A DNA stretch of 63,447 nucleotides from JAVBWO01 sp036677375 (GCA_036677375.1 JAVBWO010000017.1:1-63447); one strand, 5' to 3'; positions 53,212-63,375 are shown, counted from the stretch's first letter. Notes: generated by a model from the letters alone, not told the origin. Numbers and translations are program-made.

Positions 53212-56200
53212 TTATTTCGCAACGCTTTCCGCAAACCGCATGAGTACGGCTGCAACTTCCGCCCGGGATGCGATGCCTCCAGGGTTGAAAGTACTTACCG
53301 TTTCACCGTTCATGAGACCCGCGCCGCAAGCCCACTCTATGGCAGGCAGGGCGTATCCGCTGATTTGATTGGCATCGTTGTAACTCAAGATATCGCCTTT
53401 CGCCGCATTCACATGATAACCCCTATATTGGGCATAACGGTAGAAAATCGCTGCCAACTGTTCGCGGGTAATGGTATCACCTGGGCCATAGGTAGCGGCA
53501 TCATAACCATTGACGATGCCGTTTTCTTCCGCCCAGGCTACGGCTTTGGCATAATATTCGCCGTCTGCCACATCCCGAAAGTCGCTTAAAGCACTGACGG
53601 CCGGTTGATTTTCCAGACGCCAAAGAATCGTGACGATCATGGCGCGGCTGGTTGCCAGATTCGGCTCAAAAGTCGTATCGCTCGTGCCGTTCATCAAGCC
53701 GTTTTGAACCACATATTTGACCGCGCTGTAGAACCAGTCCGATTCACCAACATCCTTAAAAGGATTGACCCAAGCCGTGCCTTTGGCAAAAACTGCCTTG
53801 ATGGTATAGGTCTTGCTTACCTTCTCAAAGGTGTATTCGCTCACAGCACCCACAGAAACACCGTCAATCAGAACGTCTTCGATGACATAGCCGTCAACCG
53901 CTGTAATGGTAAAAGTCTTGTCCAGCAACTCCCGTATGGATACCTTGCCGGAAGGCGAGATGCCGCCGCCCTCCCCTGCTGTGGCGGTGATGTTATAATA
54001 ATTGTAGGACAGTGACGACGAAGAGGAAGGCGAGGTCTTGGGGCCTATGACCACGCGGCCGGAGTATGTTGACATATCGCTTGCATCAAATGTTCCGTCA
54101 GAAAAAGTCCAGAAATCCCTTGACCCCGAGTGTTCGTGAGCAATGCTGCCGCCTTCTTTCACAATCAGGTTTGACGCAAGGGATAAGGCTTCATGATTCC
54201 CGTACGTTTTTACACACACGGCAACGATTCCTTCCGCCATCAGCGTGCCCCTGCCGCTGAAAGATAGAACCTGCGCGCCCGCGTTGCCGGTCAGATAAAT
54301 GCCTGCCTGCTCCGTACCGCTGCCGGATACTGTATTTTTCCCTGCCAAATCAATGTTAAGTGAAATCATACCTTCGATTGCGGCAAAGAAACCGACATTT
54401 GCATCGGTAATGCTGATACTGGCATTGTTCAGGGCCAAGGTATTGATATTGGGGTTAAATACCACCGTGGGCGTGCCCGCATCGCTGAGAACATTATCAC
54501 AGTTGACATTGGTCACTGGGATGCCGCCCACATAAAGATCATAAACGGTAAATAAAGTGGGATAGCTGCCGTTTAGTAAGCTGCAGATCGTCCAGGTCTT
54601 ATAGGTGCTGTTGCTGCCGTTTGCCATCGTCACCCAGTCGTTTAATCCGGAAAGCAGTGCGCCGTCACCGGATGCTGCTTTTATTTGCGCCTTTGTTTTG
54701 GAGATGCAGCCATCATCGGACGCGGTAATAGCGTCATCAGCATCGGCATCCCAATGTCCGTATAAGGCGCCGCAGTCGATCTGCCAATAGCAGCTGCTAA
54801 CATTGTCTGTAACGGGTTGATCCAATACTCCGGCGATAGCTCCAATAAATACCGATGCGCCGGCGCCGGCATCAAAAGTTCCCGCAAAATAACAGTTCTC
54901 AATGGATGACCCATACCGGGCATAGCCCGCGATGCCGCCTGCCGATGTGGTGGTATTTCTGGAGGATACCGTAGCTCGGGAATAACAATTAAAAACCGCG
55001 CAGCCCTCTTTGCCGCTGAGTATTCCGCCGATCCCGCCAACATAAAGCGTATCCGCATCGGTATTTCCCACCAGCATAACTTCACCGACGCCGATGTTTT
55101 GGAATGTGGAGCTGTTTCCATATCCGAATAGGGCACCAACATAGGCCTCCCCGGCATTGCCTGAACCGCGAACCGTTCCGTCGGCGATGATCAAGTTTTC
55201 AACGGTCGCATCTTTTACGTAACCGAATAAGCCGATATATGCTCCCTCATAGTTGATATCAAGCCCTCTGACAGTCCGCATATTGCCGTCAAAATCTCCC
55301 TCGAAGGCCTGAGAAGAAAGATTGCCAATGGGGATCCATGCTCTCCCCGTCAGATCGGCGTCGACTTCCAGGATAATCTTCTTCCCGGCAAGACCGTCGT
55401 CGCCGTTATTGACCTGAGCGGCGACCCAACCCAAACCGGCGGCGGTGTAAACCGATATCTCATCCCCGACGACTTCGATGCTATAATCCCTGTCCTCTAC
55501 CGCGTTAGCGCCGCCGTATTCCTGCCAGTTAAAAATTCTCAACACCGCTTCACCGCTGTAAAAATATTCTCCCCAATCGCTGTACATCTTACAGCGGAAA
55601 ATTCTGCCCGCCGCATAATTGGCATCGCCGTTGGAAAGTGTCAAAGCGCTTTCCGTCGCTCCTGCGATATTCGTCCAATCGACACCGTTTTTGACCTGCC
55701 ACTGATAGGTTACGTTCTCACCGTCCGCCGCAACGGAAAACACGGCGTTTTGTCCCGCCAACGTCGGCCAGTCCAGATCCTCCGGCTGCTCGGTGACCAT
55801 CGCCTCCACGACGGTGATCTGCGATTTCAACACCTTTAAAGCCGGACGGACATCGTGAACATCCGTTGACAAACACCACACCGATCCGGCATGTCCCGCC
55901 GTATAATAACAAAAGGAACCGTCAATATCAGATAGCCAGTAGCCACTGCTTTCATCGGTAAAATCGCGATCAATCCCATCCAAATCGTCAGATGCCGGCA
56001 AACGTGCTGCGGCTCCATTATCGCTATAAGCGTTGCGGGCCTGCGTCTGATAAGATTCAATCGCCGTATCGGCTTCCGGCCTTGTATAAGCGCCATCCAA
56101 AAAGCCGTCTTTGATCAGGGTGATCCGTAAGTCATTCTCGCCGCCGTCATCAAGTACAAACCATACGCTGCCATCCGTCAGCTTCACCCCTCTGCCCGTT

Positions 56201-57363
56201 AAGTATACGGGCTGCGGCTCGCAAACTCTCAGGCTGAAGTCTTCCGTATTGCTGGCATAGTCTGTGAGGTTGACCCCGTTTATTTCTTCGGCAAAGACCC
56301 GCAGCGTATAATCCCCCACTGCCAAGTCCGATGGGATGGTAAAGGTTTTTGCGCCGGTTGCCGCATTGCCGATTTTGCCATAGCCAATAACATCGCCGTC
56401 CTCTGCCACCAGCATGGCGGAAACCTGCGTATAATCCGCTCCGCTGCCAAGACCGGATACCTCCACCGTCAAGTCGTTTCCCTGCGCGATCGAGATGTCA
56501 GCCAAGCTGGCGGCAAAGGCCGTATTGCCATCCTGCAAGGTAAGTTTCCATTCGCTGTCCGCATATACACTGTTTATGGCAAAATCATCGCTTTTATCAA
56601 AATCCGCCGCCGTGGAAAAGAGGATGGAGCCGGTATGCAAATTAAAAGCCGGCCTGGTAATACAAAATTCAGATCTGTCAGCATACAAACTACTTATCAG
56701 ACCTCGATCGCTTGTTATGATGGCACAATGACCTGAATAACTAGAACCCGACCGCAACCACCAGTGATGCTGTTCCAAGATGCGGTTGTTGTCATCCTCT
56801 TGAGCTGCTCCAAAGCCATAAACGCTGCGTGTCGCCTCATCGGCGGAAAGCAAAAACAGGGTGTCACCGCTCAGTTGACAAGCATAAATCACATAAGTGG
56901 GAACAATTACATCAGTATCTCCCGTGGTGGTCGTTTGCAGTATCTGCGCTTTTTCCGCTGCCGTAAATACCCCGCTGCCATTGTATAGATTCGTTAAAAT
57001 CCATGTTCTGATATCGCTGGAAGACCAGCCGTTGCCATTTGCGTCAAAGGCTATCTTATCTGACAACACATTTTCAGATAGCAGGAACATCGCGTCGGAA
57101 CCATCAATTGAGGCGCCGCTGCCGTCCGTATAAGTACCGCCATTACCGCCGCTGGCCAAAAGCACCCGCCATTTGATGGGGCTGGAACCGCTTTGGCCAT
57201 AGTAGACGTAATCATAGCCATCTTCACTGTTATAGCGGTCAATACCGCCGTCTCCGAGCATCACGTTCTTCTCCGCCGGAGCCGGATCGGCAACTGCCAT
57301 TACCGGCAGTACAATCATCATGCAGCAGAGCATTACCATGATCGCCAAAATCTTTTTTTTCAT
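53212..57363 (-). CDS. secreted SLH-domain protein with DUF6273 and GLUG-type repeats
   Basis: A 1,383-residue exported protein. The start is the ATG of MKKKILAIMVMLCCMMIV, after GAAGGAGACGAAGGA; a longer frame upstream is rejected. After the signal peptide (to about AVA): a DUF6273-type domain (about 35-255, YYGQSGSSPIKWRVLL, SDIRTWILTNLYNG, WWLRSGSS), Ig-like and big repeats, GLUG-like motifs (about 690-880, GGIAGYARYGSSIENCYF), a carbohydrate-related beta region, and three C-terminal SLH modules (about 1205-1380). The last SLH modules resemble those of the giant protein at the left end (SRAEVAAVLMRF in both). Its start overlaps the zinc-ribbon gene by four bases. Likely a surface-layer-anchored adhesin or binding protein. 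Confidence 0.88.
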   Translation of the reverse strand: MKKKILAIMVMLCCMMIVLPVMAVADPAPAEKNVMLGDGGIDRYNSEDGYDYVYYGQSGSSPIKWRVLLASGGNGGTYTDGSGASIDGSDAMFLLSENVLSDKIAFDANGNGWSSSDIRTWILTNLYNGSGVFTAAEKAQILQTTTTGDTDVIVPTYVIYACQLSGDTLFLLSADEATRSVYGFGAAQEDDNNRILEQHHWWLRSGSSYSGHCAIITSDRGLISSLYADRSEFCITRPAFNLHTGSILFSTAADFDKSDDFAINSVYADSEWKLTLQDGNTAFAASLADISIAQGNDLTVEVSGLGSGADYTQVSAMLVAEDGDVIGYGKIGNAATGAKTFTIPSDLAVGDYTLRVFAEEINGVNLTDYASNTEDFSLRVCEPQPVYLTGRGVKLTDGSVWFVLDDGGENDLRITLIKDGFLDGAYTRPEADTAIESYQTQARNAYSDNGAAARLPASDDLDGIDRDFTDESSGYWLSDIDGSFCYYTAGHAGSVWCLSTDVHDVRPALKVLKSQITVVEAMVTEQPEDLDWPTLAGQNAVFSVAADGENVTYQWQVKNGVDWTNIAGATESALTLSNGDANYAAGRIFRCKMYSDWGEYFYSGEAVLRIFNWQEYGGANAVEDRDYSIEVVGDEISVYTAAGLGWVAAQVNNGDDGLAGKKIILEVDADLTGRAWIPIGNLSSQAFEGDFDGNMRTVRGLDINYEGAYIGLFGYVKDATVENLIIADGTVRGSGNAGEAYVGALFGYGNSSTFQNIGVGEVMLVGNTDADTLYVGGIGGILSGKEGCAVFNCYSRATVSSRNTTTSAGGIAGYARYGSSIENCYFAGTFDAGAGASVFIGAIAGVLDQPVTDNVSSCYWQIDCGALYGHWDADADDAITASDDGCISKTKAQIKAASGDGALLSGLNDWVTMANGSNSTYKTWTICSLLNGSYPTLFTVYDLYVGGIPVTNVNCDNVLSDAGTPTVVFNPNINTLALNNASISITDANVGFFAAIEGMISLNIDLAGKNTVSGSGTEQAGIYLTGNAGAQVLSFSGRGTLMAEGIVAVCVKTYGNHEALSLASNLIVKEGGSIAHEHSGSRDFWTFSDGTFDASDMSTYSGRVVIGPKTSPSSSSSLSYNYYNITATAGEGGGISPSGKVSIRELLDKTFTITAVDGYVIEDVLIDGVSVGAVSEYTFEKVSKTYTIKAVFAKGTAWVNPFKDVGESDWFYSAVKYVVQNGLMNGTSDTTFEPNLATSRAMIVTILWRLENQPAVSALSDFRDVADGEYYAKAVAWAEENGIVNGYDAATYGPGDTITREQLAAIFYRYAQYRGYHVNAAKGDILSYNDANQISGYALPAIEWACGAGLMNGETVSTFNPGGIASRAEVAAVLMRFAESVAK

Positions 57364-57641
57364 TCCTTCGTCTCCTTCCCGCGCTGCGGTTTTGTTATGT
57401 TTTTTATTTTTTGTTCCCGTTTGGCTGCCAGTTTTTCCGCGTAACATTGGGGACAGCCGGTGCCGGTAATGCGCGAACCCACCTGCGTTTGCCATTCGTG
57501 ACCCTTTTCACAGCGCCACCATACTACTCTCCGGCTGCTGTGCGCCACAGCAGCCGGGGTGAGATCGCCGTTTTTCGCCGTGTGCCATTGCCGCAACAGC
57601 GTATCCAGATGATGCTTCTCGCAGTAGCTTTGTAAACTCAT
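57360..57641 (-). CDS. short zinc-ribbon protein upstream of the SLH gene
   Basis: A 93-residue protein. It begins MSLQSYCEKHHLDTLLRQW after GGGGGAGGGCGG. The middle holds the treble-clef/zinc-ribbon repeat seen in phage- and endonuclease-linked proteins: HSSRRVVWWRCEKGHEWQ then CPQC. The C-terminus is basic (AAKREQKIKNITKPQRGKE). The four-base overlap (ATGA) with the SLH gene implies coupled translation. A nucleic-acid-binding role is suggested by the fold but not shown. Its pairing with a cell-surface gene is unusual. Confidence 0.75.
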   Translation of the reverse strand: MSLQSYCEKHHLDTLLRQWHTAKNGDLTPAAVAHSSRRVVWWRCEKGHEWQTQVGSRITGTGCPQCYAEKLAAKREQKIKNITKPQRGKETKE

Positions 57642-57792
57642 CCGCCCTCCCCCTTGTGTCAGATCCGTTTTCGTTGCCTTCACTTCTATCTATCATGTCA
57701 GTCTTTGCCTTGATCTATTTTTATTTTCCAGAATATGTTATAATCAGCATACACCGTACGTTAAGGGACGAGTCAAGGGGGTTGGCACGAAA

Positions 57793-58617
57793 ATGCGGCA
57801 AAATATAGACAATATGTTGTATCAGATCGGAGAAGTGGCGAAAGCCTGCGGCGTCACCCGCCGCACTATCCTCTACTATGAGAGCAGGGGGCTGCTGATC
57901 CCCTCGGAGATCAATGAAACCTCCGGCTATCGTTATTATAGTCAGTTGGATGTGGCAAACCTTTTGTTGATTCTGGAATTAAAGAACGCCGGCCTTTCCC
58001 TTGACGATATCGCGGAATACATCAGCGGCAAGGATGTGACGGAAAAACAGATCACTCAATTGGAGGCGCAAAAAAAGCGGCTGAGCAACAGCATCGCCGA
58101 GCTGCGCTCCCGTCAGGTAAAAAAGGGCGATTACACTGTGGGATGGCTGGAGCTGCCCCAGCGGCTGTGCTTTGTGCGCAGTTTTGTCTGCAATGGCGTA
58201 GAGGAAGCTATTTATGCCAGCTATCAGACAGTGGGCGAGGCCATCCGGCTTGGTCTGCGCTTTTCTACTTCATGGAACAGCTTCTGCGAGTTTCCCGATG
58301 ATCAATATATGAAAAGCGCTCTTAAGCTGGAGCGATTTCCTATGAATGTTTGCATCACGGTAGACGCTGAAACAGCACCGCAGGGCTGTGTGATTTATCC
58401 CGCGGGACAAGCCATAGCCGTCCACCACCGGGGCGCCTATGAGGAATTAGGCGCCGCCTATGCCGCTTTGCGGCATTATGTTCAAACCTACAACCTTACC
58501 CCCAGCGGTCCGGCACAGGAGGTATACATGGAAAGTACGGCGGAGCACCGGGACAGACAGGATAACTACATCACCAAGATCATCCTGCCAGTAGCGGACA
58601 GACGGAAAAGGCAATAA
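57793..58617 (+). CDS. MerR-family regulator with GyrI-like effector domain
   Basis: A 274-residue activator-type regulator. MerR HTH: YQIGEVAKACGVTRRTILYY then GYRYYSQLDVANLLLI; a coiled-coil linker (about 95-115); then a GyrI-like/BmrR-type ligand domain (about 125-270, HHRGAYEELGAAYAAL). Such proteins bind hydrophobic or cationic drugs and usually control an efflux pump; none is adjacent. AAGGGGG lies before the ATG at 57793. It is divergent from the zinc-ribbon/SLH pair, followed by a terminator. Confidence 0.9.
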   Translation: MRQNIDNMLYQIGEVAKACGVTRRTILYYESRGLLIPSEINETSGYRYYSQLDVANLLLILELKNAGLSLDDIAEYISGKDVTEKQITQLEAQKKRLSNSIAELRSRQVKKGDYTVGWLELPQRLCFVRSFVCNGVEEAIYASYQTVGEAIRLGLRFSTSWNSFCEFPDDQYMKSALKLERFPMNVCITVDAETAPQGCVIYPAGQAIAVHHRGAYEELGAAYAALRHYVQTYNLTPSGPAQEVYMESTAEHRDRQDNYITKIILPVADRRKRQ

Positions 58618-58693
58618 AAATAAGGCTGCACGAATGAAGCGGTATCCCCTTTTTTACAAATATAAATTGCAAAGAGATCTATTATAATATCAG

Positions 58694-58733
58694 AAAAGGG
58701 CGCCATCCGAAACCTATCGAATGACGCCCTTTT
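58694..58733. terminator. terminator between the MerR gene and the small membrane protein gene
   Basis: AAAAGGGCG (58694-58702) pairs with CGCCCTTTT (58725-58733), with further imperfect pairing and a T-run. It lies between convergent genes. Confidence 0.85.
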
Positions 58734-58743
58734 TTGCTTCAAT

Positions 58744-59232
58744 TTAGTTACTGCTTACTTCATCTTTACTGTCTTTTCCCACCTCTTTTTTTTGCCAAAT
58801 ATGACAGATAAAATAACCGAAGAGCACACCATGCAGTTCATAATTGAAGCTAAACCCATTTAACTTTCGGGAAATGCCTAAGGGTATGTTCAGGCCATAG
58901 CAGGCATTGCAATAATCCAAAATACCGATCACCGGCAACAAAGCAAACAAAGTAAAAATCAGATAAGGCATACTGACCGTCACCTTATTGTCAGCTTCCG
59001 CCGGTGCTTTTTTCCTTAGACTGACCAAATGAGGCAGGGAAAGAAACAAACCTATGAGCATCGGCACACAGTAAGTCCAAACAACATAACTCAACATCAT
59101 CAGTTGTTTCTGTCCCTCTAGTTTCAAATGATTCTTAATTTGGACATAAAAGTAAAAATAAAGCGCCAAGAACCCCAAGCCGCCTATGATGATCAGGACA
59201 TTCAAGCCGATTTTCTTTGTCTTGCTATTCAA
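58744..59232 (-). CDS. small membrane protein with four predicted helices, unknown function
   Basis: A 162-residue protein from a TTG start after GGGGGGCTAAGGT. Four hydrophobic stretches are visible: LNVLIIIGGLGFLALYFYFY, VVWTYCVPMLIGLFLSL, YLIFTLFALLPVIGIL and ELHGVLFGYFICHIW. A KKKEVGKDSKDE-like charged tail ends it. I do not recognise the family. It runs the same way as the lipoprotein gene 82 bases upstream and may be co-transcribed with it. Confidence 0.7.
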   Translation of the reverse strand: MNSKTKKIGLNVLIIIGGLGFLALYFYFYVQIKNHLKLEGQKQLMMLSYVVWTYCVPMLIGLFLSLPHLVSLRKKAPAEADNKVTVSMPYLIFTLFALLPVIGILDYCNACYGLNIPLGISRKLNGFSFNYELHGVLFGYFICHIWQKKEVGKDSKDEVSSN

Positions 59233-59314
59233 ACCTTAGCCCCCCTAAAAACCATTGTTTATTCAAATTCCTTATCCGATAGAGTAATGGTCACAACTTC
59301 CTTTCATCATAAAT

Positions 59315-60160
59315 TTAATATTCGAATTTGGATATTAAGTCATCCGGTTTAGTGATTTGACTTAACTTATCTATCGGGCAACTAAATCTTAAGGTGTTAA
59401 GGATTATTTTCTCACTTTTCAACTTATCGGCTTCTTCCCTAGTAAATCCCATTGTTTCATAATTATGTGCTTTGAATCTTTCTACATATTCAGCTTTGTA
59501 TTCTCGTTGAATATACGATATTGAAACAATATATGTATTAAATCCATACTTTTTAAAGTATTCATCATAGAATTTATACACTTTTTCAGCTTCCGCCTTT
59601 TTGTCATAGTTGCTGTCTACGAATACAAAATAATCCATATGACAGCCCAAGGTTGCGCCATGCCCGTTGATGAGGTCAGCATAATTCAGATCTTTCAGTT
59701 CGTTGAGATTGGCATCCAATTCTTGACCAAAATAATAAAAGTTATTATACACAACAAGCATGTCTTCCCCGTAGATATCTTTAAGAATAGACTCTACATG
59801 CTTTTTCCCTTCCTTCGTCCAGCGCTTGTTCAGGTAATCGTCTTCCGCTTTTCCGTCCTTATCCCACACCACATTAAATAATAAAGAGGTCTGGTCTTTG
59901 GGATAGGCTTTGGCGGCAAACAAATTGTAGCCAAGGCCTTCGTTACCGACGAGCCTCGGCTCTTGCACAACGAATTCTTTATCGTAACGGCTTGTAAGAT
60001 AGGCCGTCATTTTTTGTTGGATGTCCTCTTTTTCATCCCGCGACACATACGGCGCGCACCCGGCCACAAGCAATACTGCCATGACCAGGGTCAGGATCAA
60101 AAAATTTTTCCGCGCTTTCCGGGTGGTATTTACTTCCCTTACCCCACATCTCTTTATCAT
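59315..60160 (-). CDS. predicted lipoprotein, unknown function
   Basis: A secreted protein of about 281 residues. A basic N-terminus and hydrophobic stretch (FLILTLVMAVLLVAGC) end in a lipobox with Cys near 35, so it should be lipid-anchored on the outer face. The mature part is rich in Lys, Asp, Glu and Tyr with no motif I recognise. The longest frame begins at a TTG that would include the GGAGGAAGGGG ribosome site; I chose the ATG at 60160, with TTG at 60166 as the alternative. Possibly co-transcribed with the following membrane-protein gene. Confidence 0.75.
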   Translation of the reverse strand: MIKRCGVREVNTTRKARKNFLILTLVMAVLLVAGCAPYVSRDEKEDIQQKMTAYLTSRYDKEFVVQEPRLVGNEGLGYNLFAAKAYPKDQTSLLFNVVWDKDGKAEDDYLNKRWTKEGKKHVESILKDIYGEDMLVVYNNFYYFGQELDANLNELKDLNYADLINGHGATLGCHMDYFVFVDSNYDKKAEAEKVYKFYDEYFKKYGFNTYIVSISYIQREYKAEYVERFKAHNYETMGFTREEADKLKSEKIILNTLRFSCPIDKLSQITKPDDLISKFEY

Positions 60161-60480
60161 ATTCAAATGGCCGCCCCTTCCTCCTCTGTGGCCTATCAAC
60201 TCCCGCAGAGGTAAGCTAAAAACGCATCGGTGATAACCTTTATTGATCTCTTATGTTAAATTCATGTTTCATAGATTTCTATTGCGCTTAGCCTTATTAT
60301 AGCATTTTCCATAATATGGAACAATTAATTTAATGGATCAATAATAAAGTATTTCGGTTTTTGACATAATGATTGCGAACTTTTCCCGAATACCATTTTG
60401 CGGGAATTACGATTGAGATTTTAGGAATAATAGAAGAATAACCAAACGACAATTGAGCATTATTTTATCTATGGAGACAC
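60161..60480. other. divergent intergenic region between the lipoprotein and permease genes
   Basis: About 320 bases with no gene on either strand. It should hold the promoters of both neighbours; I do not see one I would place exactly. Confidence 0.5.
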
Positions 60481-61914
60481 ATGATGAAAAAACATGAAAA
60501 AGGGCTGAACGCCTGGCAGCTTACAATGATGGCTTTAGGGACGGTCATCGGCGGTTCTTTTTTCCTGGGATCTTCCGTTGCCATTCATGCCGCGGGGCCT
60601 TCCATTTTAATAGGTTTTATCTTCGGCGGAGTGCTGGTTTATTTTATTCTTTTTGCTTTATCCGAAATGACTGTGGCGAACCCTGATTCAGGTTCTTTCC
60701 GCACCTTTGCTTCGCAGGTTTTCGGCAAGGGAACCGGCTTCGTCATTGGATGGGTCTACTGGACCGGGATGGTTCTTGCCATGTCCAGCGAGGCCACCGC
60801 CATTTCTATTCTGGTGCAGAGCTGGCTGCCCAACATATCCATAGGGGTCATGGGCAGCGCCATCATCATCGGCGTCACGCTGTTAAACCTCCGCGGCGCT
60901 GATAAACTGAGCAAACTCGAAAGCGGTCTCGCGGCTATCAAACTTTTTGCAGTTATCTCTTTTATCGTTATGGCCATTCTATTAATTATTGGATTATTCC
61001 CAGGCAGATCGGCTGTTGGCATAGGAGATCTAACAGGCGAACCACTGATGCCGGGAGGGATATCAGGCCTTGCCGGCAGTATGCTGACCGTGATATTCAC
61101 CTATGCCGGTTTCGAGATCATTGGCTTAGCCGCTTCCGAGGCAAAAGATCCCAAGGAAACGATTCCGAAAGCAATCCGCTATACCGTCTTAAGCCTTGTA
61201 GGACTTTATATTATCTATATTATTTTTCTCCTCCCACTTATCCCCACAGCGGTTATCAATGAGAACACAAGTCCTATCGTAGCGGCGCTGAACAGACATG
61301 GCATAGGCTGGGCAGGAACCGCCATCAATATGGTACTAATCACCGCAATTCTTTCCACCATGCTGGCGGCTATGTTCGGGCTTGGCCGGATGATGCGTTC
61401 CCTTGCCGATGAAGGCTTAGCGCCCAAATGGCTGCAAGATAAAAAAGAGGTGCCGTATCGCGGCATCCTGGCCTCAGGCATTGCCATGCTTTTCGCACTG
61501 GGGCTTGGCCTTTTGTTTCCAAGAGCATATCTTTTTCTGATCAGCTCCGGTGGCTTCGCCTTGCTTTTTACCTATATTGTCATCATGACAACACATATCC
61601 GCTTCCGCAGAAGATACGGGTGCCCGCCGGATGGTAAATGCCAGATGTGGGGCTTTCCGTACACCTCACTATTTGTTCTTTTTTCTCTGATTGCCACTGT
61701 CCTTAGCATGCCCTTTGTAAAAGGACAAACCTCAGGCTTGACCGCCGGCAGTATCATCGTTGTTTTTTATATATGCAGTTATCTGGTCATGCGGGCCTAT
61801 AAGAACAGGCATCAAGCCACGCACAAAAATTTGTATCAAAAAGAAGCTGGCCTTTCTACGGAATTTTCCAAAGAACTGACTCAATCAATTGAAAAAGAAA
61901 AAAATAAGGGGTAA
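60481..61914 (+). CDS. APC-family amino-acid permease
   Basis: A 477-residue secondary transporter with about 12 membrane helices. MALGTVIGGSFFLGSSVAIH (helix 1, GxG-type motif) and TYAGFEIIGLAASEAKDPKETIPKA (helix 6 and loop, split here) are the usual APC signatures. It probably exchanges or imports an amino acid with protons. Two adjacent ATGs (60481, 60484) follow GGAG; the second has better spacing. The gene stands alone; the specific amino acid is not readable. Confidence 0.9.
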   Translation: MMKKHEKGLNAWQLTMMALGTVIGGSFFLGSSVAIHAAGPSILIGFIFGGVLVYFILFALSEMTVANPDSGSFRTFASQVFGKGTGFVIGWVYWTGMVLAMSSEATAISILVQSWLPNISIGVMGSAIIIGVTLLNLRGADKLSKLESGLAAIKLFAVISFIVMAILLIIGLFPGRSAVGIGDLTGEPLMPGGISGLAGSMLTVIFTYAGFEIIGLAASEAKDPKETIPKAIRYTVLSLVGLYIIYIIFLLPLIPTAVINENTSPIVAALNRHGIGWAGTAINMVLITAILSTMLAAMFGLGRMMRSLADEGLAPKWLQDKKEVPYRGILASGIAMLFALGLGLLFPRAYLFLISSGGFALLFTYIVIMTTHIRFRRRYGCPPDGKCQMWGFPYTSLFVLFSLIATVLSMPFVKGQTSGLTAGSIIVVFYICSYLVMRAYKNRHQATHKNLYQKEAGLSTEFSKELTQSIEKEKNKG

Positions 61915-62304
61915 AAGATTCTTCGCAGATTCTTACTGTTTACTTCAGTCAATGAAAATAACAAAATCAGAACCTGAATCAAACCCATTATCATGAGGTA
62001 TCCATTAAATAAACTTCTTTTTAGGTGCTATAAAATTCTTTACATACCCCTAACATTCGTGGAAAAAGCGATTACTAGAGGTTTATCGTACTTCTCATCA
62101 AAAATAGAAGTTTCTTTTAAGGTTGACAGGACGTGCACCTGCCCATATACTTTAATAAGAATAAATGCCTATTGGATAACCAATAAACTAATTAAAAATG
62201 CTAAAAAAACTGTCCGCCATCAAACTATTATTTGAGGACCAAACCTATTACTTAAAGTAGAAAACGCTGTTCATAAAAAATTAAAATAGATGTGAGGGAT
62301 GCAT
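61915..62304. other. intergenic stretch between the permease and modD
   Basis: About 390 bases. An 80-codon open frame (61993-62235) has no ribosome site, and its translation resembles nothing I know, so I leave it out. No hairpin terminator after the permease is evident. Confidence 0.5.
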
Positions 62305-63162
62305 ATGCTGTTTTTAACCGGAGAAGAGATTGATCGCCTGATAAAAGAAGACGTGCCTTATATTGATTTGACAAGCTGGTCTTTGGGAATCAACAACACT
62401 CCCGGCACAATCTCTTATTTTACGAGGGAAGATGCTGTTGTCTGCGGAACGGAAGAAGTGATGCAAATTTTTGACCGCCTGCATATCCAAGGAAAGGATT
62501 TTATACCGTCAGGACAAAAGGTTCATGCTCAGGATGTGTTGATTTCCGGCGTCGGCAGATCGCAAGATCTGCATATGGCTTGGAAGGTATCGCAAAATAT
62601 TCTTGATCATTGTTCCGGTATTGCTACAAAAACGCAAAAGATGGTAGAGCGTGTCAAGAAACACAATCCTAATCTTTCTATTTTTACGACACGCAAGATT
62701 TTTCCCGGCACCAAAGCCCTTGCCGTCAAATCCATTATGGCAGGCGGCGCCATACCTCATCGATTAGGTATTTCCGAAACCATCCTAATTTTTAAACAGC
62801 ATATGAATTTTATCGGCGGTCTTGAAGGTTTATTGGAAAAACTGCCGCAAATGAAAATGGAATGCTGCGAGAAAAAAATCATCGTGGAAGCCACCTCTTT
62901 GGAACAGGCTGTCCGACTTTGCGATGCCGGTGCCGACGGGATTCAATTCGATAAACTGCCCCTTCCCCAGTTACGGGAAGCCGCGGATACGCTGAAACGA
63001 CAATTCCCCAGTGTAGTGGTTTTAGCTGCGGGCGGCATCAATGAATCCAATATTGAAGATTATGCTAAATTGAATATCAACGGTATTGTCATGACCGGCT
63101 TGTACGAAGCAAAAGCAATCGATATCGGTGTTAAAATTGAATCAAACGATCAAACAGTTTAA
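62305..63162 (+). CDS. modD: ModD, molybdenum-linked nicotinate-phosphoribosyltransferase-like protein
   Basis: A 285-residue homologue of quinolinate phosphoribosyltransferase (NadC-like). N-terminal domain with YIDLTSWSLGI; then the barrel with NILDHCSGIATKTQKMV, FTTRKIFPGTKALAVKS (NadC-like TRKT site) and LAAGGINESNIEDYA. ModD proteins are usually found with molybdate-transport genes, and the reaction is not established. Here it stands alone but in a genome with molbindin and a molybdenum hydroxylase. The ATG at 62305 follows GAGGG at good spacing; ATG at 62299 is the alternative. Confidence 0.85.
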   Translation: MLFLTGEEIDRLIKEDVPYIDLTSWSLGINNTPGTISYFTREDAVVCGTEEVMQIFDRLHIQGKDFIPSGQKVHAQDVLISGVGRSQDLHMAWKVSQNILDHCSGIATKTQKMVERVKKHNPNLSIFTTRKIFPGTKALAVKSIMAGGAIPHRLGISETILIFKQHMNFIGGLEGLLEKLPQMKMECCEKKIIVEATSLEQAVRLCDAGADGIQFDKLPLPQLREAADTLKRQFPSVVVLAAGGINESNIEDYAKLNINGIVMTGLYEAKAIDIGVKIESNDQTV

Positions 63163-63264
63163 GGTATCAGCCTCATTTCACATATAAAAATCACCTGGCT
63201 TTTACAGCTAAGCGCCTGTTAAATATGGTTCCAAATAGTTCTGATCATTTAGGGATTGAAAGAA

Positions 63265-63305
63265 GTGTTCATTCTATTCGACATACGTCGAAGAGGAGAG
63301 AACAC
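63265..63305. repeat. 41-base two-tier hairpin downstream of modD
   Basis: An outer GTGTTC/GAACAC stem and an inner TTCGAC-ATAC-GTCGAA stem, with no T-run. Not a terminator; could be an operator, RNA element or part of a mobile-element end. Confidence 0.5.
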
Positions 63306-63340
63306 CGTAACGCCGTATCGCGAATTTTATTGACACCGCA

Positions 63341-63375
63341 AAAAGGACGCCACATCGAAAATGTGGCGTCCTTTT
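63341..63375 (+). terminator. strong terminator near the right edge
   Basis: AAAAGGACGCCACAT (63341-63355) pairs perfectly with 63361-63375 around CGAAA; 15-bp stem with T-rich 3' arm. It may end modD transcription. Confidence 0.85.

Noticed and set aside
61993..62235. 80-codon open frame before modD
   Set aside because: No ribosome site and no recognisable domain; composition like surrounding intergenic DNA.
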